A stretch of 64,000 nucleotides of DNA from Plasmodiophora brassicae (Eukaryota > Endomyxa: Phytomyxea > Phytomyxea > Plasmodiophorida). Shown piece after piece: positions 58,259 to 64,000 of this stretch; within the stretch, counting starts at the first letter, position 1; each line of letters starts with the position of its first letter. The notes beneath the pieces were generated by a model. It saw nothing but the letters and a program-made list of their open reading frames with translations. It ran no database searches and was not told where the DNA came from. Position numbers and translations under genes: made by a program. The DNA lies in contig CP145413.1 of NCBI GenBank assembly GCA_036867785.1, positions 310,001 through 374,000 on the forward strand. The letters are read 5' to 3'.

Positions 58259-58514
58259 TGACGGCCAGGACCGCCTCCCGAAGATATTTGTCGCGACAGC
58301 GGGTCGACGCGAGCGGCAGAAATCTTCGCCCGGGTCCATCGCGGAGTTAACGGGCGCCCGGCCGGGAAGATGGCCACAGCGGACGCATTGTTTGAGGGAC
58401 CGTCGCGCGCACATTGCGCACAATCATTTTGCGCGACTTTGGCCATTCCGTACGATTCGCACGACCACTGTAAGTAGACATTTCAGGACGCCCATGGTTT
58501 ACTGTGTACGTAGG

Positions 58515-60331
58515 TTAAGCGAGGAACAGGGTGTCGATGAACGTCCGGGCGAGGTCGTCGACGATGGAGACGTCGGGGAGTGATGCGGTCATGCCATAGA
58601 TGGCGGCGCTGCCTCCCTGGTAGGCGGACGGGTCCTCTAGGACGGAGGAGACGGCATCGCGAAGGTCGCTGACGAACCGCTCGGCGACGGGGCCGCCATG
58701 CATGTACGTGACGCAAATGTGCAGGCACGATGGGTTCTGGAGCGTGTTCAGGATCCAGCCGGCCTTGGACATGGCTTCGCCAACGCTGTAGATGTTCAGC
58801 GTGCCAGCGTCTCTCGACGCGAACGCAATGACGGACGCCTGTGGGTCGCCGAGCACCTTCAACTCAGCGATGGCCTTGATGCCGGAGAGTATCACATCGC
58901 GAGACGCCATGATACGTTCCATGCAACGCAGGTACCCGTCGCGGCCCATCGCCATCAGGCATGCCCAGGCGGCCACAGAGATCGCACCGTTTCGAGATCC
59001 GGCCAGCGTCGGGGACGCGTAGATTCCGCCAGACCAGGACGGCGACGCAAAGTACTGGTACCGCCGCAGCTCTTCGTTCGAGTACATGACGCAGCTGACA
59101 CCTTTCGTCGTGAAGCCGTACTTGTGCAGGTCGCAGGAGATCGACGTTACGCCTGGGACGGAGAAGTCGAAACGAGGGACCTTGCGACCCATGGCAGACA
59201 GGAACGGCATTAGATAGGAGCCGAGGCAGCAATCGGTATGGAAACCGATACCGTGACGCTGAGCTAGGGCAGCGAGCTCCACGATGGGATCGATGGCGCC
59301 ATGGGGGAACGAAGGCGCGGACCCAGCGATCAGGACGGTGTCGGATGTGATCGCGGCGCGCACAGCGTTGATGTCACACTGCATGGTTTGAGGGTCGATA
59401 GGGACATGCACGAGCGTCATGTCGAAATACGCAGCAGCCTTCTCGAAGGCGGCGTGGATTGTAATCGGGGCGATGATCTCAGGGTGCCTGACGTTTCGCA
59501 GGGCGCGGGCGCGATCACGATACGCCTTACAGGCGAGCAGGATCGATTCAGTGCCACCCGAGGACAGCGTCCCACAGGCCCCCGGGCCGCCATTGTATAG
59601 CGACACGGTCATCGCCACCACCTCTGCTTCCATCTTTCGAACAAACGGAAACAGGTCTGGATGCAACGGATTCGCGACGGCGAACTTGGAGGAGGCTGCA
59701 GGGTTTGCAACGCTCAGCGACGATGGACGCAACGATAGCACATGTAATACCTTGGCACAGGAACTGGCTAAACGCTTCTTCCCCATGATAGACTGCGCCT
59801 GAGGCTTGCCCCTGATCCCATCGACGATGTTCCTTGGCCGACCATTCGGTAAGCTGGCAGGCAAGCAACGTCAGCCCGCGAGCACGCAGCGTTCTTGCAA
59901 ACCGGTACCTGAGCCAAGACCGCTTCCTGCGACAGGCCTTTAGCTGGGAGCTCGGTTGTCTTCTTACACGATCGGGTCTCCTTTAACAGTTCGTCCTGTA
60001 TGGTTTTCGTGGTTTTCGCGCCTTCCCGGGCAATCTTCGCTTGGACGGACGGCAACAACCGCAGCAGACGAAACGCACCAAGTTTGATCAGGTAGACAAG
60101 ACCGTGTCTGTCGATCGCGCGCCTGGCCTGCCGCCAGGCGTAGCGCAGGTCGGTGCCGGCGCACACGACAACGGTCGCGACAACGGTCGACAGGACAATG
60201 GCAAACGGGTCGGCACCCTGACACAGCGCTGCGATACGCGACCGCAGCGATACGGCGCCGGCAATGCCGTGTCCGGCACCGACGACGGCGCCGACAATCA
60301 CAAGGAGCTGCGCATCGGCCGCCAGCGTCAT
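58515..60331 (-). CDS. SGPL1: Sphingosine-1-phosphate lyase
   Basis: Three exons (60331-59909, 59853-59751, 59695-58515; both introns 55 bp) give 568 residues, equal to human SGPL1. One or two N-terminal TM helices (LLVIVGAVVGAGHGI; AIVLSTVVATVVVCAG), a luminal-to-cytosolic stem with LPAKGLSQEAVL, then the PLP-dependent fold: ASGAVYHGEE, NPLHPDLFPFVRKMEAE, SLYNGGPGACGTLSSGGTESILLACKAYRD, FPHGAIDPI, and the PLP-binding Lys in SISCDLHKYGFTTKG. Known reaction: cleaves sphingosine-1-phosphate to phosphoethanolamine and 2-hexadecenal at the ER membrane, the exit point of sphingolipid catabolism. All catalytic landmarks are intact. Confidence 0.95.
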
Positions 60332-61183
60332 GACGAACCCTTCCACACAGTGTGCGCCGGCCCGACACGCGGCCTGCACACCGCGTGCCAGCAAAAAAAC
60401 ACGCACACACTGGCACGCGCTCAGAAATGGCGCGCCTTTCGCAGGTGGACTGCCGTGTGCGAGACGCACGGCCGGGGGTCGCACACTGTCGGTATGCAAC
60501 CGCCCCACACGGTACCATCCCTGGCATACGGCAACGTAGATAGTACGCAAGGTCAGGTAACGCCTAATGGATTGTGTCTGCGTCCACTCTCAGCGGTTGA
60601 CAACCGCCTACCGGACCAGCTCGCGCCCAGGTATGCAGGCGCCGTCCAGTTGGTTGATACTTTCGTCGCGGGCGAAACCTCTTTTAACCAACGTCTAACT
60701 GCCACCCGGATCCGCATGGCAGCAACAACAAAGTCGAAGGCGCAGGAGCGTTGCTGCAGGACGGGCGCTTCGCGTATGCAAGAGACGTGGCCGTTTAGTA
60801 ATGGGAGCCTGAGCCGTGGAAAGCATTGAGTTTCTTCGGATAGGCAGGCTTGGGGCTCGAATGCAGGGCGGCGATGTCTGCGGATGGATGGATGCGGCGT
60901 GCGTCGCGCAATTAAAGGTTGACATGGCGTTCGCACTTCTTGGCGGACGCAATGCAAGTGCGCGCTTGCCGCCTGATGCCGTACGGAAAAGTGCGTCGCG
61001 CAAGTGTTGGCGGGCGCAAGGCGCGCGCGCTCCTCCGGATGCCGCGCGGACTTTTAGTGCGCCGCGCAAGTGTTGGCGGATGCAAGGCGCGCTCCTCCGG
61101 ATGCCGAGCGGACTTCCTGCCATTGAGAGCGGGTTCGGCTTCCCGCGCCTGGTCATTTGGGTTCAGGCCGAGAATACCTCGGA
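60332..61183. promoter_or_regulatory. Long intergenic region with imperfect GC-rich repeats
   Basis: About 850 bp between the leftward S1P lyase and the rightward secreted-protein gene. From about 60930 to 61125 there are roughly three imperfect copies of a 60-66 bp unit built around CGCAAGTGTTGGCGG...CTCCGGATGCCG..CGGACTT. Open frames across the repeats arise from their composition and are not supported as genes. Confidence 0.6.
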
Positions 61184-62737
61184 ATGCAGCGTCACGTGAT
61201 GACGTGGGTGGTCGGCTTCCTGATTGTGGCGTACGGCACGGGTGCTGCCTTGCCGTTAGGTGTGACGATGGACGTGGACGACATTGTCGAGCAACTGGCA
61301 ATTCCGGCACCACTGGGTTCCGGTTTGAAAGCGTGCGTTGTCGGGAAAATCAATGAGATCCCGCGGTCCACCGATGCCGCAGCTGCAGAATGGAAGAGGA
61401 TCATCGCAGCGTGCTTCTCAACATCAGTTGATGGAGTTCGAATCCCTCAAATCAAGTCTCGTCTGCTCTGTGTGCTCACCAACAAGCAACTGTGGAACTG
61501 CGACAAAGCGCCTGCTGCACTGCAGAAGTCATCGGGATCAAGTGAAACCAGCATCAAGCCTGTCAGCGCCAACAAGTTTGTAGACAAGGAGCATCCCTCA
61601 AAGGTCAAGGTTGGCCAAGCAGGGCCCGAGCCTCTCACTGTTGGCGATGAAGGTGGCATCGACGTGCCGGGCGTGATGAAGGCGCCATTCTGGCTGTACG
61701 ACAGTGTGTCAGTCACGTCGGAAGCACAGGACGCAAGCTCTGAGTCCATCACCGACGTCAGTGACGATGAAGAACACGTCTACCAGGCAAGCTCCGCTCA
61801 TGTCAACGTGGCATCCATGCGGCGCCCACAGGACAGCGACGTCATGGAGGAAACGACGAGGCGATTCTGGCGCAGCGGCGAGCCAAGCCGATCGATCGCA
61901 ACGCAGACGGGGTCCGGCGCTCACGTAGACGACGAAGAGAGCGAGGAGGAACAGGTTGCTGAATTTACCGGTCAAGCGAGCCCCTTTCCTGACGTCACTG
62001 CAGTACGGAGCCGCCCGCGCTCGTGGTACAAGAGCGGCAGTGATACGCCAGTCGTGGACAAACGATTCTGGTACCAATGCTCATCCAGCGACGAAGCCCC
62101 AAACACATCGGGAGCAAGTGACGCAGAATCCGACGCCTTCTCTGACGGAGCAAGTGACGCGGAATCCAATGCCTTCGCTGACGATGAACGGGAGGAAGTC
62201 GTTCCAGACGTTCCCCGGGCAAGCCGTAACACAGCTCCTTCCGACGAAACAAATGCACGTCAGCGGCGCATCCAGCGTCGACTGCAGAGAGATGCACGTC
62301 AGCGGCCCGGCCAGCGCCGGCTGCAGAGGGAACAGGACGGGGTTGGGGTGCCTCACGAGCAGCCATCGCCACGGAATCCTGATGTTCAGGCTTCGACGCC
62401 GGCCGCTGGTCGGCGTGCTACCAGCGATGAGCTGTTGGCTCAAACCCTGCATAATGTTTACGCTAAGGAGACGGAATTGCATTCGGGGCCATCTGCCCCG
62501 TTGGACTGGCGTGCAATGGTGATTCAGAACAACCTGGACGACGAGGAGATTGCGTTTCAGCTTCACCTTGAGGCGCTGCAAGAGCAGCACGAGGTCCAGA
62601 ATGCCGCACGCGCGAACGATCCCAGCATGGCTCGACAGCTACAGGCGCTGGAGCTCCAGTCGACGGGGGCCGATGAGCACCTCGCTCGCCTTCTGCAGCA
62701 GGAGGAACTCCATCGTCTGCATGACGGTCGCTTGTGA
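61184..62737 (+). CDS. Secreted, acidic, largely disordered protein (candidate effector)
   Basis: A single exon of 517 residues. The N-terminus MQRHVMTWVVGFLIVAYGTGAALP is a strong signal peptide with a likely cut after GAA. Residues 20-110 look folded, with four Cys (CVVGKINEI, ACFSTS, RLLCVLTNKQLWNCDK). The remainder is Ser/Asp/Glu/Arg-rich, with a duplicated (A)SDAES.AF motif at about 325-345 and repeated RQRR.QRRLQR at about 370-395. The last ~100 residues are amphipathic helix with UIM-like spacing (DDEEIAFQLHLEALQ; MARQLQALELQ; EHLARLLQQEEL). No known domain. Intronless with a signal peptide: a host-directed effector would fit a parasite, but this is inference. Confidence 0.7.
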   Translation: MQRHVMTWVVGFLIVAYGTGAALPLGVTMDVDDIVEQLAIPAPLGSGLKACVVGKINEIPRSTDAAAAEWKRIIAACFSTSVDGVRIPQIKSRLLCVLTNKQLWNCDKAPAALQKSSGSSETSIKPVSANKFVDKEHPSKVKVGQAGPEPLTVGDEGGIDVPGVMKAPFWLYDSVSVTSEAQDASSESITDVSDDEEHVYQASSAHVNVASMRRPQDSDVMEETTRRFWRSGEPSRSIATQTGSGAHVDDEESEEEQVAEFTGQASPFPDVTAVRSRPRSWYKSGSDTPVVDKRFWYQCSSSDEAPNTSGASDAESDAFSDGASDAESNAFADDEREEVVPDVPRASRNTAPSDETNARQRRIQRRLQRDARQRPGQRRLQREQDGVGVPHEQPSPRNPDVQASTPAAGRRATSDELLAQTLHNVYAKETELHSGPSAPLDWRAMVIQNNLDDEEIAFQLHLEALQEQHEVQNAARANDPSMARQLQALELQSTGADEHLARLLQQEELHRLHDGRL

Positions 62738-62780
62738 CGCGGTCTGTGTATCAAAGTTTGTGTCCTGTATGGCAATTCTC

Positions 62781-62786
62781 AATAAA
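62781..62786 (+). terminator. AATAAA polyadenylation signal
   Basis: It lies 44 nt past the stop of the secreted-protein gene, a normal distance for 3' end formation. Confidence 0.55.
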
Positions 62787-62979
62787 TTTCTTCCTCGCTG
62801 AGGATACCTCGACGTCGCCTACGTATATCGGCAAATGTAGACGAATCGCAATGCCGCACGAGCACGTCTGCCGTGTATAACCATTCACGATGACGGTTAT
62901 ACGCTCGCCCTATCTGGCAGCAGGTCTCGCTCCCGTGCAGGTGGAGCAGGCGCCCAGCAGAGTCGTCATCACTGCCCGT

Positions 62980-64000
62980 TTACTGTCGAAGTTTGAGAAA
63001 GAATCGTTTGAGCAGGCGGGCCTCGCTGGCAACGGTGCGGCTGAGTTGGTCGGGATCGGCGTCCGGCGGCAGGTTGATCACGGTTTTGATATTGGCGCCG
63101 GCTTCCTCGACGCCGTCGAGGAACGGCACCAGGTCGTAGTAGAAGTCATCACTCATCATCATCATGTGCTTTGCGAGATTCTCAGCCAGTGCTAATAGGC
63201 ACCGCTTGGCGTAGAACCAAGTGTCCGGGCTAAGCTTCTTACTGTATGGCTCTACAGGGGCAGAACATCATCGGACCGATTGGCCAACAGGTTCGCTTCC
63301 CTATGAAACACAGCCTACCGAGGCTCTTCATGATTCGCGAGATGCCGAATTTGTAGTTGAGCTTCGAGCAGTACAGGGTTCCAATCACCAGGTTGACGAT
63401 ACACAGATGGTAGAGTTGAGGCGTATTCCCCTCCGTGTCGTACTCCATCATCTCCTCCTCTTTCTCGATCTGCACAACGAGATGAGTTACTCATCCCCTG
63501 CCCAGCTGCTGCTGCTGCTGCTGCTGTACATACCTGATTCATCAACTCTTGTGCCACATCGTTTTGCGAAGTCATGATATAGGAGACACACAGGTTGGCC
63601 ATGACCATCGCCTTGACGTCTACGTGACGAGAGTGCGTCGGTGGTGACCAGGAGGCAGAACGAGGTGCACAACGTTACCGAGGATGCTGTTCGTGGCTTG
63701 CTTCTTAACGATCGGTTCATAGTAGCGAATGGCTTCCTTGAACTTGTTCTCCTGCATGAAGAACGTGTGGGCGACGTTGAGTTTCCAGACGGGGTGGTCG
63801 CTGCAGAACTCGGCCGACTGCTTGAAGATGGCCTCGACTGCTGCATAGTTCTGACGGTCCCAGTAGATGCGCGCCTGGGACATCAGCACCGGCATGTACC
63901 GCTCCAAAGCCTCGTCGTATCCCTTCAGTGATGCCTTGATCAGTTCGTTATCATGCGCGACTCTATTCCATACGTTCAGCTCGATAGGCTTCTGCTTCCA
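62980..64000 (-). CDS. IFT70: Intraflagellar transport protein IFT70 (TTC30), 3' part
   Basis: Four exons are visible (64000-63679, continuing beyond the window, then 63619-63534, 63469-63319 and 63251-62980; introns 59-67 bp). The protein matches TTC30/IFT70 closely: GYDEALERYMPVLMSQARIYW, WKLNVAHTFFMQENKFKEAIRYYEPIVKK, MVMANLCVSYIMTSQN, YHLCIVNLVIGTLYCSKLNY, and PDTWFYAKRCLLALAENLAKHM. Known role: TPR subunit of the IFT-B complex required for cilium/flagellum assembly and tubulin polyglutamylation. Its presence tells that the organism builds flagella at some stage. The second intron carries a CTG repeat. Confidence 0.94.
63505..63526. repeat. CTG/CAG repeat in an IFT70 intron
   Basis: About seven uninterrupted CTG units inside the 64 bp intron 63470-63533, taking up a third of it. 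Confidence 0.9.

Noticed and set aside
60041-60829. 262-codon plus-strand frame
   Set aside because: Antisense of the S1P lyase first exon and its promoter; no family character.
60816-61199. 127-codon plus-strand ORF across the GC-rich repeats
   Set aside because: The predicted protein only reflects the repeat units and lacks a plausible start context or domain.

Overview
This window is nuclear DNA from a compact, GC-rich unicellular eukaryote. Nearly every gene I could read is broken by very short spliceosomal introns (about 43-70 bp, GT..AG). The content is purely eukaryotic: RNase P/MRP subunit, class I PI3-kinase, WD40-cyclophilin PPWD1, CSDE1/UNR-like cold-shock protein, S1P lyase, IFT70. 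IFT70 at the right edge says the organism builds a flagellum at some stage. Signal-transduction genes (7TM receptor, RhoGEF, PI3K, Kv channel), very short introns and secreted enzymes would fit a zoosporic protist. A plasmodiophorid rhizarian is my best guess, but that is inference and not proven by the sequence.

Layout: 0-8.7 kb holds a DH-PH RhoGEF fragment, a cAMP-receptor-like GPCR, a TVP38/TMEM64 protein, a voltage-gated K+ channel, RPP14, a double HeH/SAP membrane protein and ITPA. 8.7-16.2 kb holds a hypothetical protein, a LisH-CTLH protein, an 11-exon class I PI3K and a tandem degenerate Nudix protein. 16.7-27.3 kb holds a small helical protein, a 9-exon TPR protein, a bacterial-type EttA ABC-F with a mitochondrial-like leader, two tandem membrane-anchored HECT-like proteins and a PARN-like deadenylase. 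27.4-34.7 kb holds a golgin-like coiled-coil protein with a C-terminal membrane segment, a small RING protein, a YbaK/ProX protein with an in-frame TGA and one doubtful ORF. 34.7-42.3 kb holds a secreted DEDDh exonuclease, TMEM230, a secreted S1/P1 nuclease, PPWD1, a coiled-coil protein and a macrodomain protein. 42.8-54.2 kb holds tRNA-Glu, a mitochondrial-like EF-hand protein, CSDE1, three coiled-coil proteins and a RING-H2 membrane protein. 54.5-64 kb holds an SLC44-type transporter, a further coiled-coil protein, S1P lyase, a secreted acidic protein and partial IFT70.

Genes lie on both strands, often tail-to-tail with 20-120 bp between stop codons, so 3' UTRs probably overlap. I saw no transposon, LTR element, viral relic or CRISPR array. 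Exon structures were read by eye from splice motifs, reading-frame phase and family similarity. They are internally consistent in frame but untested by RNA data. The most interesting items are the tandem HECT-like pair with N-terminal signal anchors, the organellar EttA, the TGA-interrupted YbaK gene, the two secreted nucleases about 1 kb apart, and a pair of related coiled-coil genes in the 52-58 kb block.
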